Below are positions 15,989-25,678 of a DNA stretch of 56,494 bases, one piece after another. A program made the translations under genes and the position numbers. Every line of letters starts with the position of its first letter. Position 1 is the stretch's first letter. The stretch comes from an uncultured bacterium (GTDB lineage: Bacteria > Verrucomicrobiota > Kiritimatiellia > RFP12 > UBA1067). The stretch lies in the NCBI GenBank assembly GCA_902779075.1, contig CACZAK010000031.1:1-56494 (forward strand). The letters are read 5' to 3'. The notes beneath the pieces were generated by a model, which worked only from the letters and a program-made list of their open reading frames with translations, was not told the origin of the DNA and did not search any database.

Positions 15989-17509
15989 ATGAGGAACTTG
16001 ATTGTTGCCGGCGTCGTCGGATGCGTTGCCTTGACACTGTTCGCCAACGGTCCGCGGGTTGAAAGGCGCAAGCCGCTTACGGCAAACGTCGGCGTGGTGT
16101 CGGTGGGGCTTGACACTTACTGGGACCAGTGTCCCGGGCTTCTTGAGGACATGCGGAAGAAGGAGCAATCCTTCGTGCGAAAGATCGAGCCGCATCATGT
16201 TAAGGTGACGTCGTTCGGCATGTCGGACAACCCGGAGAAGGCAAAGGCGATGATTCCAGACATGAAGGCGGCGGACCTCGACCTCCTCTTCGTGGACATG
16301 GTGACGTATGCGACGAGCTCGACTTTTGCGCCGTTCGTGCGCGAGCTTAAGTGTCCTATTGTGCTTGTCGCGCTTCAGCCTGAATCGCGCCTCGACTATG
16401 AGCACGCGACGATCTACAAGCAACTCTACAACGATGACCTGTGCGCTCTTCCCGAGTTTACTGGCGTTGCCATACGCTACGGGCGGCCTGTAGCGGACGT
16501 GATAATCGGCATGAGGGAAGGGGATGCCAGGACGGACGAGGAGATTCGCCAGTGGTGCGCCGTCGCGCATGTGCTGCACGACCTCCGCCGTGCGCGCATC
16601 GGGCTCATGGGGCACGTCCTCGAGGCGATGTACGACATGCAGGTCGATCCTACGGCTGTCTGCCGCACGTTCGGCTGCCACGTCGCGCTTTGCGAGCCGG
16701 ACGAGATACTGGCGTTCTACAAGGAGCCGGACGCTGCGGTGGTGGAGACGATGAAGAAACGAATCCTTTCGTTCTTCGATACGCCCGATCCCGTCTCCGA
16801 TCCGTGGACCGAGAAACTCACCGAGAAGGATCTCGACGTCGCGGCGAAGGCGGCGGTCGCGCTCGAGAAGTTCATCGAGAAGCGCAATCTCGACGGCTTC
16901 GCCTACTACTACGAGGGACAGCCAGGGACGCCGACGCGTGAGCTCGTGACGAACTTCATCGTCGGAAACTCCCTCCTGACGGCGGCGGGCTTTCCGATGT
17001 GCGGCGAGTTCGACCTCAAGAACTGCGTCGCGATGATGATATTCGACCGCCTCGACATCGGCGGCAGCTTCGCGGAGTTCCATCCGATCGACTTCGACCG
17101 CGACACGGTCCTCGTGGGACACGACGGACCCCACCACCTCAACATCGCCTCGAAGAAGCCGGTCCTCCGCTCCCTCAAGAAGTACCACGGAAAGCCGGGT
17201 AGCGGCGCGGGCGTTGAGTTCAACATCAAGGAAGGTCCGATTACCATGATGTCGCTCGGTCTCAAGGCGGACGGCACGTTCAAGTTCGTCGTGGCGGAGG
17301 GCGAGTCGCTCGCGGGCCCGATCCCGCCGACTGGCAACACCAACACCCACGGCAAGTTCCCCCCGGACGTCCGCACGTTCCTCAGGAACTGGACGATGGC
17401 CGGCCCGACCCACCACTTTGCTCTCGGCATCGGACACCACGCCGCCGAAATCAAGAAGCTTGGCCGCGCCCTCGGCATCGAAACTGTCGTTGTGACGGAC
17501 GTCAAATGA
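15989..17509 (+). CDS. L-arabinose isomerase-like protein with N-terminal signal peptide
   Basis: The 506-residue protein belongs to the AraA/FucI isomerase superfamily. Candidate metal ligands are Glu340 (GFPMCGEFDLKN), Glu363 (SFAEFHPID), the His in GHDGPHHLNIA and the His pair in GPTHHFALGIGHH, in the AraA order E-E-H-H. Unlike normal cytoplasmic isomerases it begins MRNLIVAGVVGCVALTLFANG, an apparent signal peptide with cleavage near Ala19. The ATG has GAAAGGA upstream, and no later start keeps the complete fold. It is the first gene of the second promoter-B unit, followed 17 nt later by GH2. It may isomerise released sugars (for example galactose or arabinose) outside the cytoplasm, or the leader may be a false positive. 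Confidence 0.78.
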   Translation: MRNLIVAGVVGCVALTLFANGPRVERRKPLTANVGVVSVGLDTYWDQCPGLLEDMRKKEQSFVRKIEPHHVKVTSFGMSDNPEKAKAMIPDMKAADLDLLFVDMVTYATSSTFAPFVRELKCPIVLVALQPESRLDYEHATIYKQLYNDDLCALPEFTGVAIRYGRPVADVIIGMREGDARTDEEIRQWCAVAHVLHDLRRARIGLMGHVLEAMYDMQVDPTAVCRTFGCHVALCEPDEILAFYKEPDAAVVETMKKRILSFFDTPDPVSDPWTEKLTEKDLDVAAKAAVALEKFIEKRNLDGFAYYYEGQPGTPTRELVTNFIVGNSLLTAAGFPMCGEFDLKNCVAMMIFDRLDIGGSFAEFHPIDFDRDTVLVGHDGPHHLNIASKKPVLRSLKKYHGKPGSGAGVEFNIKEGPITMMSLGLKADGTFKFVVAEGESLAGPIPPTGNTNTHGKFPPDVRTFLRNWTMAGPTHHFALGIGHHAAEIKKLGRALGIETVVVTDVK

Positions 17510-17526
17510 CAGGTAGAGAGGGGCTT

Positions 17527-20043
17527 ATGAAGAATGCGGCGCTTGTGGTCGCTTTTTGCGCAGCCTTGTCATGCGCGGCTGGGGCTGTGCGCGTCGAGCT
17601 GAACGACTGGAGGTTCTCCGACGCCGAGGACCTTGCGACGGCTCGTATGTTCACGCTTCAGAAGATGGCCGACTGGCTGGACGACATGGGGCGCGACATG
17701 ATGGAGATGCCGTCCGCCTCGCGCCGTCCGCGCGCGCCCGGCCCGGTTGTCGGCAACCGCTTCAACGAGCCCGACTTCGACGACTCCGAATGGGCGCGGG
17801 TGAGAGTTCCACACGACGCGGCGATCCGCTATTCGTTCTCGTACGACCTTGGGCATCTCGACGGCTATCTTCCGGCATCGGGAACCACATGGTACCGCTG
17901 CCGCTTTACCGTGAAGGACTGCGAGGTCCGCGCCGAAGGGAAGCGTCTGCCGCTCGCGGCAGACGGCCTCGCGCACTTTGTCTGCGACGGCGCGATGGCG
18001 TATCCGATGGTGTGGATCAACGGAAACTTCGTCGGCGGCTGGCCGCTCGGCTACGCGCGCTGGCGCGTAGACCTGACGCCCCACCTGAAGCGCGACGGCA
18101 CGGAAAACGTCATCGCCGTGAGAACGCACCGCCCGCCGGACTTCTCGCGCTGGCATACCGGCCTCGGCCTTGTGCGGCGCTGCTGGCTGGAGACGCTCCC
18201 GGCGGATTACGTCGTGCCTGGCTCGGTCGCGATTACGACGCCTTCCGTGTCGAAGAACTCCGCGACGGTCAAGGTGACGTACAAGATGTCGAAAAGCGGC
18301 GCGAAGGAGAAGGTGTTCACCATCCCAAATCCGCGCCTCTGGGATATCGACGACCCGTATCTCTACACCGTTGACATAGAGGGCGACATGTACCGCTACG
18401 GCATCCGCACCATCGGCTTCTACCCCGACGAGCGCGGCTTCCAGCTGAACGGACGGCGCATCCAGATAAAGGGCTGCTGCTTCCACCAGGACCTCTGTTC
18501 GCTCGGCGCGGTTCCGAACCGCAACGCCATCCGCCGCCGTCTCGAGAAGGCGAAGGCGCTCGGCATGAACGCCGTCCGCATGAGCCACTACCGTCACGCG
18601 GAGGAGTGGTACGACCTGTGCGACGAGATGGGGTTCGTCGTGATGGACGAAATCCTCGACCAGTGGAGCCTTCCGAAGCGTCCGACCGACTACCACCTCC
18701 TGATGGATCGCTGGTTCGAGCGCGATCTGCGCGCGTGGATACGCACAGACCGAAACCACCCCTGCGTCATCATGTGGGGGTTCGGCAACGAAATCTGGGA
18801 GTCGCGGGCGGGCGAGGCGTTCTGGCCGCTCTTCCAGAAGAACGGCGTTGAGGGCGTGAGGATATGCCACCAGGAGGATCCGACGCGTCCCGCGACGACG
18901 GCGAACGACAATAAGGACGTCTGGCGCTCGCCGCTTGCGCAGTTCGGCGACATCTACGGCTTCAACTACAAGCCCGACCTCTACGCCGACTACCACGCGA
19001 TGTGGCCGGAGAAGCCGTTTTTCGGCAGCGAGTCGATGTGTACGCAGACATCCCGCGGCGAATACTTCTTCCCCCTGCCGGAGAAGCCGGGGAAGTGGAG
19101 GCTTCCTGAGTCCGGCGGACGCATCGACTTCCGCTGCAGTTCGTACGGGCTGGACACCATTGCGCTGGCGGACGCCGAATGGACGGCTGAAGACGAGAAT
19201 CCCGCCTGCATGGGATCTTTCTCATGGACGGCCTTCGACTACCTCGGCGGACCCTGGGCCTCGCCGGAGATACGCGCGAAGCCAAAGTTCTCCGACCCGG
19301 AACGTCAGAAGCGTGCGCTTGAAGATGTGGCGCGCCATGGAACGGTGCGCGGCGGCATCCACTCGTGTCCGACCGGTCTCTTCGACCTTGCCGGGTTCGC
19401 GAAGGACGAGGCGTACCTCTACCTCGCGCGATGGCGTCCGGACGTGCCGACGGCGCACATTCTGCCGCACTGGACTTGGCCCGGGCGGGAGGGCGAGAAG
19501 ACGCCCGTTTACGTCTATTCCTCCGGTGACGAGGTCGAGCTTTTTGTGAACGGAGTCTCGCAGGGGCGCAAGACGCGCGAGAAGGGGCTTTGGCGCTTCC
19601 GGTTCAACGACATCATCTATCAGCCAGGCGAGCTGAAGGCGGTCGCCTACAGGAGCGGCAAGGCTTGGGCGGAAGAGGCGGTGAAGACGGCGGGCGCGCC
19701 GGCGCGTCTTGTCGCGACGCCAGAGAGAGAGTCGATAGCGTCCGACGGAGAGGATGTCGGCTATGTGACGCTCAAGGTGGTTGACAAGGACGGCAACTTC
19801 TGTCCGACGGCGAATGTCGAGGTGAAGATTTCGGTGTCGGGCTGCGGAACCTTCGTCGCGGCGGAGAACGGAGACGAGACGGACTTCACGTGGCTGCGCG
19901 ATCCGTCGCGCAAAACATTCAACGGCCTCCTCTCCGCGCTCGTGAGGGCGACGCCAGGAGCGGCGGGCGAAATCACAATCGTGTTCGAGGCTGAAGGGCT
20001 CCCGTCCGCAACGGCCAAGATCAAGGTGAACAGTCAAGGATGA
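17527..20043 (+). CDS. Secreted GH2 beta-galactosidase-like enzyme
   Basis: Exported retaining beta-glycosidase of 838 residues. Signal peptide MKNAALVVAFCAALSCAAG. Sugar-binding jelly roll (about 25-225), immunoglobulin-like domain, then a TIM barrel with acid/base Glu422 (IMWGFGNEIWE) and nucleophile Glu502 (FFGSESMC). C-terminal beta domains include a GH2 C-terminal module (VYVYSSGDEVELFVNGVSQG) and an invasin-like Ig domain (PARLVATPERESIASDG). An in-frame ATG at 17506 exists, but ATG 17527 gives the signal peptide and follows GAGAGGGG. Beta-galactosidase is the commonest activity for this arrangement; other beta-linkages are possible. Confidence 0.9.
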   Translation: MKNAALVVAFCAALSCAAGAVRVELNDWRFSDAEDLATARMFTLQKMADWLDDMGRDMMEMPSASRRPRAPGPVVGNRFNEPDFDDSEWARVRVPHDAAIRYSFSYDLGHLDGYLPASGTTWYRCRFTVKDCEVRAEGKRLPLAADGLAHFVCDGAMAYPMVWINGNFVGGWPLGYARWRVDLTPHLKRDGTENVIAVRTHRPPDFSRWHTGLGLVRRCWLETLPADYVVPGSVAITTPSVSKNSATVKVTYKMSKSGAKEKVFTIPNPRLWDIDDPYLYTVDIEGDMYRYGIRTIGFYPDERGFQLNGRRIQIKGCCFHQDLCSLGAVPNRNAIRRRLEKAKALGMNAVRMSHYRHAEEWYDLCDEMGFVVMDEILDQWSLPKRPTDYHLLMDRWFERDLRAWIRTDRNHPCVIMWGFGNEIWESRAGEAFWPLFQKNGVEGVRICHQEDPTRPATTANDNKDVWRSPLAQFGDIYGFNYKPDLYADYHAMWPEKPFFGSESMCTQTSRGEYFFPLPEKPGKWRLPESGGRIDFRCSSYGLDTIALADAEWTAEDENPACMGSFSWTAFDYLGGPWASPEIRAKPKFSDPERQKRALEDVARHGTVRGGIHSCPTGLFDLAGFAKDEAYLYLARWRPDVPTAHILPHWTWPGREGEKTPVYVYSSGDEVELFVNGVSQGRKTREKGLWRFRFNDIIYQPGELKAVAYRSGKAWAEEAVKTAGAPARLVATPERESIASDGEDVGYVTLKVVDKDGNFCPTANVEVKISVSGCGTFVAAENGDETDFTWLRDPSRKTFNGLLSALVRATPGAAGEITIVFEAEGLPSATAKIKVNSQG

Positions 20044-20049
20044 CAACGC

Positions 20050-23000
20050 ATGGCTATGAGAGGACAAACGAAAGCGAATCTTTGGGTTCCGATTGGGATG
20101 ACCGCAGTTTGCGCGGCGATGGCCGCGTGGCTTACCTCATGCGCGACTGCCTTTGAGGCAGCGCGGTTCACAAGTGAAATCAAGCTTCTGGACGGCGAGC
20201 GCTGGTGGGGCGGCGGCGGAGGCGACGGACAGAGCCAGCCCTACGGCGCGGGAGACTCCAGGCGCATAGACTTGAGGACGCATGGGAACACCTCCTCGCC
20301 TCTGCTCGTGTCGTCGTGCGGCCGCTACGTCTGGAGCGAGAAGCCGTTTGGATACGAATTCAAGGACGGCAAGCTCGTCATCGACTCCGATGCGGAGAAG
20401 GTCAAGTGCGTCCAGGCCGGCGCGACGCTGAAGGACGCATACCTCGCGGCGGCGAAGACGCACATGCGCTTCGAGGGGAAGGCGCCTCCAGACGTTTTCT
20501 TCACGCTTCCGCAGTGGAACAACTGGATCGAGATATTCCTCAACGGAATGGACCAGAAGGCGGCGGACGACTACGCCGGGGAGCTGGCGAAGAGCGGTTT
20601 TCCGTGCGGCGTGTACATGATGGACGGCGGATGGCTTTCCCATCAGGGTTCCTACGAGTTCTACGAGCGGGACTTCCCAGATCCCAAGGGAATGTTCGAC
20701 CGCATCAACGCTCAGGGGTGGATCCCGCTCATCTGGACCGCGCATTTCGTCTCGCCGGACAGCAGGGAGTACAAGAAACTGCGGCACCATCTGAAACTGA
20801 ACGGACTGGACTATCTCGCCTACCGCAAGAAGCCTAATTCGCACGAAGCGGCCGTAGTGCGGTGGTGGAGCGGCATCAGCGCCATCTACGACCTCACGAA
20901 GCCCGAGGCGAACGCGTACTACGCGAAGACCCTGCACGACTTTGCGGACAAGTACGGGATAAAGGGGTACAAGTTCGACGCGGGCGACCCTAGGTTCTTC
21001 GTCGAAGACTGCAGGTTCCACGACGAGAGTGCGGAGCCGGTGGACTACACGCGGCTGTACGCCGAGCTGGCGGCGAAGGAGTTTCCTTACCACGAAATCC
21101 GCGTCAGCTGGAAGTGCGGGGGACTGCCGCTTGTCACGCGCCTGAACGACCGCGCACACGCCTGGACTGGCTCCAGCGGACAGGACACGGTCATTCCACA
21201 GGTGATATCGGCCGGACTGCTCGGATGCCCCTACCTCGTCGCGGATATGGTCGGCGGCGGGCTAGAGGTGTCGTTTGTCGGCGGCAAGATGGACGAAAAG
21301 CTGTTCGTCCGCTCCGCCGCGCTGCAGTCTCTTATGCCGATGATGCAGTTCTCCCCGGCGCCGTGGCGCCACCTGTCGCCCGAGGGCGTGAGGCTGTGCA
21401 GGAAGTTTGCCGATCTTCACGTGTCGTTCGCGCCGTACATACTGGAGACGGCGAGACATGCGGCTGCGACGGGAGAACCTATCGTCCGCGCCATGGAATA
21501 CGAATTCCCGCACCAGGGCTTCAATCGTCCCATGCAGCAGTTCATGCTCGGCTCGCGCTGGCTCGTAGCGCCCGTGGTAACGCCAGACGATTCCAAGACA
21601 GTCGAGCTTCCTGCGGGAACATGGCGCGACGACCTCGGTGAAACGCACGTTGGGCCGAAGACGCTCCGTCTCGCGAACGTTCCTCTCGACCGCCTTCCGC
21701 GCTACGAGCGCGTCATCTGCAAGGCTGACGGCGTTCCGCGCGATTTCGGACTTTCGCGTTGGGATTCTCCGAAGGGCCTGTCGAACATCTGGACGCTGAT
21801 GTTCTGTCCGACGAACGACTTCATGAAAAACGTATGGGCAAGGCCGAAGGACGCGACGAACTTCCGCCGCGAGAAGCTGGAGGACGGCGACAGGTTTGTA
21901 TGGAGCGGGTTCAAGGGCAGCGGTCTCGAGAACATTCTCGACGAAGCGGCGATGACCGTCCGGCGCGATCCGTCGAAGCCCGGCCGCCTCAGGTGGCGGC
22001 TCTCGGCGACGCTGAAGCCCGGCTGGGCGACACTGTGCGCCACGTGTCCGCGTCTCGACCTCGTGAAGGATGCCGGCGGAGACGGCGACCGCATTGTCAA
22101 CGGCGCCGGCGGCTCGGGGATATTCCGAAATCCTTCCGACACGGTGCGCAACCCGTCGAGGTACGGAAGGGTGCTCTTCGACGCGCGCCAGCCCTCCGAA
22201 CTCTCGGCGCAGTTCCTATGCCGCTACACGGACGACGCGCTCTTCTACACGGCGGCGGAGGACGGCGAGGGCTGGGAGAAGGCGATAGTGTGCTCGCGCG
22301 AGGAAGAGTCACTCAACGTCCGTTGGACCCAGTGGTGCTGGTACGAGGGACGCTACGAGCAGCCATACGACGTAGTGACCGACATCCTCGAAAGGCGGGA
22401 CGGCGAGCCGTGCGCCTGGCAGGACGCCGCGGACGAATACCGCAAGTGGGCGGAGCGCCAGCGCTGGTGCCGCAGGACGCTCCTCAAGCGCGACGACCTC
22501 GCGCCGCTATACAGGGACGCGCCCGTCTATTTCCTCTTCCGCCGCAACGACGGATGCTTCGAGAACATCGAGAAGGTGAAGAGAATCGTCACGCGAAACC
22601 TGAACGAGCTCCACCCTGGTGCGCCTGCGTTCGCCACGATACACGGCTGGGAGAAGTGGTACGAGTGGATTGGTCCCGACTATTTCCCAATGTATCCCGA
22701 CGAAAAGACGACGCGCGGACTTCTGTCGTTCCTGCGCGGCGCGGGGGTGCGTCCGTTCCTCTGGCCCTCGACCTGTAACTACACGCTCAAGTTCCGCTAC
22801 CCCGACTACTTTACGGGGCGAAAGGCGAAGGCGACGGAGCCATTCGACCTCGACCTCACGGAGCAGTTCCTCGCGGAAGGGTTGGACAAGTGGGCTGCCG
22901 TCGACAAGAACGGCAACTGGCAGGATTCCCACTACTGGCTTGGCGCGGGCGGCAAGCTCGCGACGCTCTGCATGGACACACCGGTCGTTGACGATTGGTT

Positions 23001-23775
23001 CGCGCGCACTACCGTCAGGCCGCTCATGGAGCGCGGCACGACGCTCTTCCAGCTTGACCAGTTCAACATCTGCAGCACGCGGCAGTGCTGGAGCCGCGAT
23101 CACGGGCATACGCCGCATTCGGGGAGCTGGCACACGGACGCCGGGCGGCGTTTCATGGCGAAGGCGAGTTCGCTCATGCGCTCGTACGATCCAGAGGCCT
23201 CGATCGCGTACGAAGGCCCGAACGAGCAGTTTCTGGACCTGATAGCCGTCCAGGGCGTGCGCGACTGCGGCTTCACCGCGGGCGAATGGGCGAACGTCTA
23301 TACCTACCTCTACCACGACTACGTGATCCCGTTCCAATCGACCTGGTGGAACATGGATCGCGTATGGCTAGCTAAGTCGGCGGCGGAAGGGCAGATGCCG
23401 CGCTTCCCGAACGACCTCGGAGCATATGGCGACGATGGCGAGATTAAGAACGAATCCGACAGGCGATTCTTCCACAACTGGGTCGATCTCTATCGCGGCG
23501 AAGGGCGCAAGTTTCTCGCCCACGGACGGCAGGTGCGTCCGCCAAGGCTGGAATGTGCGCGCATGAGGTATGTCGCGAAGGTTCCGAGGGCGTACGACAT
23601 AGATCTTCCGACCGTCTTTCACGCCTCCTACGAGGCTGCGGACGGCACCCGCGCGACGGTTCTCGCGAACGCCACGGAGGAGCCGCAGCCCGTCACGCTC
23701 TCGCGCGGAGGCCGGCGCTCTACGGTGGTCCTCGCGCCGCGCGAAATCCGCCTTGTGAACGAAGATGCCAAATAA
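20050..23775 (+). CDS. Lipoprotein with GH31 barrel fused to a second (DUF6259-like) barrel
   Basis: Large exported protein of 1241 residues. The leader ends in a lipobox (WLTSC), so it is probably a membrane-anchored lipoprotein. Residues about 40-570 form a GH31 alpha-glycosidase: DVFFTLPQWNNWIE, CGVYMMDGGWL, nucleophile GYKFDAGD (Asp310), MVGGG and the C-terminal sheet (VAPVVTPDDSKTVELP). Residues about 590-1241 are a separate region with its own barrel-like motifs (PAFATIHGWEKWYEW, GVRPFLWPSTCNY, TLFQLDQFN, SIAYEGPNEQFLD) that I tentatively place with DUF6259-type proteins. Typical GH31 proteins end near 600-800 residues, so this is a fusion. Alpha-glucosidase, alpha-xylosidase or alpha-galactosidase specificity is undetermined. 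Confidence 0.85.
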   Translation: MAMRGQTKANLWVPIGMTAVCAAMAAWLTSCATAFEAARFTSEIKLLDGERWWGGGGGDGQSQPYGAGDSRRIDLRTHGNTSSPLLVSSCGRYVWSEKPFGYEFKDGKLVIDSDAEKVKCVQAGATLKDAYLAAAKTHMRFEGKAPPDVFFTLPQWNNWIEIFLNGMDQKAADDYAGELAKSGFPCGVYMMDGGWLSHQGSYEFYERDFPDPKGMFDRINAQGWIPLIWTAHFVSPDSREYKKLRHHLKLNGLDYLAYRKKPNSHEAAVVRWWSGISAIYDLTKPEANAYYAKTLHDFADKYGIKGYKFDAGDPRFFVEDCRFHDESAEPVDYTRLYAELAAKEFPYHEIRVSWKCGGLPLVTRLNDRAHAWTGSSGQDTVIPQVISAGLLGCPYLVADMVGGGLEVSFVGGKMDEKLFVRSAALQSLMPMMQFSPAPWRHLSPEGVRLCRKFADLHVSFAPYILETARHAAATGEPIVRAMEYEFPHQGFNRPMQQFMLGSRWLVAPVVTPDDSKTVELPAGTWRDDLGETHVGPKTLRLANVPLDRLPRYERVICKADGVPRDFGLSRWDSPKGLSNIWTLMFCPTNDFMKNVWARPKDATNFRREKLEDGDRFVWSGFKGSGLENILDEAAMTVRRDPSKPGRLRWRLSATLKPGWATLCATCPRLDLVKDAGGDGDRIVNGAGGSGIFRNPSDTVRNPSRYGRVLFDARQPSELSAQFLCRYTDDALFYTAAEDGEGWEKAIVCSREEESLNVRWTQWCWYEGRYEQPYDVVTDILERRDGEPCAWQDAADEYRKWAERQRWCRRTLLKRDDLAPLYRDAPVYFLFRRNDGCFENIEKVKRIVTRNLNELHPGAPAFATIHGWEKWYEWIGPDYFPMYPDEKTTRGLLSFLRGAGVRPFLWPSTCNYTLKFRYPDYFTGRKAKATEPFDLDLTEQFLAEGLDKWAAVDKNGNWQDSHYWLGAGGKLATLCMDTPVVDDWFARTTVRPLMERGTTLFQLDQFNICSTRQCWSRDHGHTPHSGSWHTDAGRRFMAKASSLMRSYDPEASIAYEGPNEQFLDLIAVQGVRDCGFTAGEWANVYTYLYHDYVIPFQSTWWNMDRVWLAKSAAEGQMPRFPNDLGAYGDDGEIKNESDRRFFHNWVDLYRGEGRKFLAHGRQVRPPRLECARMRYVAKVPRAYDIDLPTVFHASYEAADGTRATVLANATEEPQPVTLSRGGRRSTVVLAPREIRLVNEDAK

Positions 23776-23788
23776 GGAACTGTACGCA

Positions 23789-25570
23789 ATGAAAACAAAA
23801 ATTACGACATGTCTTGCCGCCGTTGCAGCTCTGGCGGCATCGTTAGGCGCGTTCGCCGAGACGAAGGAGATTCCGCTTCTTCCCGGCGAATACTGGTGGG
23901 GCGGGACGGTCGGCGGTGGCTACCGCATGCCGCTTGGCGAGAAGAGCGACTACAGGAAGGACCTCCGCGTCGATTCGGACGGCAACCAGGCGGCGCCGCT
24001 CTTGCTCTCCACGAAAGGCCGCTGGGTGTGGTGCGAGGACGCCTTCAAGTACACGGTGAAGAACGGAGTCCTGACCGTCGAGACGGGCCCCGCGCCGCGC
24101 AAGGGCGGCAACACGCCGCATCCGATGGACGTCTTTGCGGCGGAGGCGAAGTCGAAGGGCGAGGAGGCTGAGTTCAAGAACGAGCCCGCCGCCGCCATTC
24201 CCAACCTCGAAAAGACGTGCTATTCCAAGAAGGAGTTCGCGCCGATACAGTCCGGTCGGGCGGAAGGCGGCACGCTCCGCGCAGCGTTCGAATACTGCTC
24301 CAAGACCTTCTTTCCGCCGAAGGGAACGCCGCGGCTCGAGTTCTTCGAGCAGCCCATCCTCAACACGTGGGTGGAGCTAAACTACAACCAGAACGAGAAG
24401 GACGTCGTCGCCTACGCGCAGAGCTTCCTCGACAACGGCATGAAGCCGGGCGTCCTGATGATCGACTGCTTCTGGCAGACGGACGCGTTCGGGCCGTGGG
24501 TTTTCCACGGCGGACGCTTCCGCGATCCGAAGGGGCTCATAGACCGCCTCCACGCAATGGGCTTCAAGGTCATGCTGTGGCATGCGCCGTTCGTCACGAT
24601 GGATTCCGTCACGTATCGTTTCCTCCGCAATAAGAATGGACTTCTCAGCGACTCTCGCCTCATCAAGTACGGATCAAGCTACGAGGGGCTGCCGGTCGCG
24701 TGGTGGGACGGCCTGAGCGCCGTCTACGACCCGACATCTCCGGCGGGGCGCGACTGGTACAAGGGCGTCCTCAAGCGCCTTATGGACGACTACGGAGTCG
24801 ATGGGTTCTTCTTCGACGGCGGCGGGCCGCACGAGTTCCCTCCCGGCGACTACGTGGCGTACGACAACGCGGCGCAGCCGACAGACTTGACGCGCGCGTT
24901 CCAGGCGATGGGGCTTGAAGTCCCGTTCCAGCAGCTCAGGGAGGCATGGAAGCTCGGCGGCGAGCCGATGATGAACACGCTCCGCGACAAGGAACCAAAG
25001 TGGAGCGAGATGCGCCGGTGCGTGACGGACATGATAGCCGCCGGGCAGCTCGGCTATCCGTTCGTCGTCGCCGACCTCGTCGGCGGCGGCACGTGCGGCA
25101 ACAACGGCAACGGCGTGTGGGGACTCGACTGGCAGGACGAGCTTTTCGTACGCCATCTCCAGATCGAGTGCCTTTCGCCGATGGTCCAGTTCTCCGGCTC
25201 GCCGTGGCGTGTCCTCTCGCCGTCCGCGCAGGAGATCGTAAGGAAGATGCTCGCCCTGCGCTCGCGCTTTGCCCCGCGCATTGTCGAGATTGCTAGGGAA
25301 ACCGGCAAGACCGGCATTCCCATGCTGCGCTCGATGGATTTCCAGTTCCCCGGCCAGGGCTACGAACTCGTCCTCGACCAGTTCATGATGGGCGATGAGC
25401 TTCTTGTCGCGCCTGTCGTGGAAGGCGGAGCCAAGACGCGCAAGGTAGTCTTGCCGTCCGGCACGTGGAAAGCCGATGACGGCCGTATGTATGTCGGCCC
25501 CGCGACAATCGAAGTCGCCGCGCCGCTCGAACGTCTTCCGTATTTCGAGCGTATGCCGCAATCATCTTGA
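23789..25570 (+). CDS. Secreted GH31 alpha-glycosidase
   Basis: Exported GH31 enzyme of 593 residues with signal peptide MKTKITTCLAAVAALAASLGAFA. It is paralogous to the GH31 half of the preceding gene (both have an EYWWGG/ERWWGG opening and DLRVDS/DLRTHG segments). Catalytic features are GVLMIDCFWQTD, nucleophile GFFFDGGG (Asp343), DLVGGGTCG and the beta domain LVAPVVEGGAKTRKVVLP. Start ATG 23789 follows AAGGAACTG and gives a clean leader. It is the last gene of the unit; an operator/promoter begins 15 nt after its stop. The acid/base residue is not obvious to me. Confidence 0.88.
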   Translation: MKTKITTCLAAVAALAASLGAFAETKEIPLLPGEYWWGGTVGGGYRMPLGEKSDYRKDLRVDSDGNQAAPLLLSTKGRWVWCEDAFKYTVKNGVLTVETGPAPRKGGNTPHPMDVFAAEAKSKGEEAEFKNEPAAAIPNLEKTCYSKKEFAPIQSGRAEGGTLRAAFEYCSKTFFPPKGTPRLEFFEQPILNTWVELNYNQNEKDVVAYAQSFLDNGMKPGVLMIDCFWQTDAFGPWVFHGGRFRDPKGLIDRLHAMGFKVMLWHAPFVTMDSVTYRFLRNKNGLLSDSRLIKYGSSYEGLPVAWWDGLSAVYDPTSPAGRDWYKGVLKRLMDDYGVDGFFFDGGGPHEFPPGDYVAYDNAAQPTDLTRAFQAMGLEVPFQQLREAWKLGGEPMMNTLRDKEPKWSEMRRCVTDMIAAGQLGYPFVVADLVGGGTCGNNGNGVWGLDWQDELFVRHLQIECLSPMVQFSGSPWRVLSPSAQEIVRKMLALRSRFAPRIVEIARETGKTGIPMLRSMDFQFPGQGYELVLDQFMMGDELLVAPVVEGGAKTRKVVLPSGTWKADDGRMYVGPATIEVAAPLERLPYFERMPQSS

Positions 25571-25585
25571 CGTTGAAATACTGCA

Positions 25586-25650
25586 TTGCAAAAATGTATA
25601 GTTGCGTTGCAATCTTTACAATTGCGTCTTAGGTTAAAAAAAGGTATAAT
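25586..25650 (+). promoter_or_regulatory. Operator/promoter copy C
   Basis: TTGCAAAAA at 25586 and TTGCAATCTTTACAATTGCG at 25607 start 21 bp apart. The -35 TTGCGT (25622-25627) lies within the proximal element, with a 17-bp spacer to a perfect -10 TATAAT (25645-25650). It precedes the DUF2341/LamG gene by about 28 nt and is the best-formed of the three copies. Confidence 0.82.
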
Positions 25651-25678
25651 AACTACAAAATCAAAAAGGAAGAAAGAC

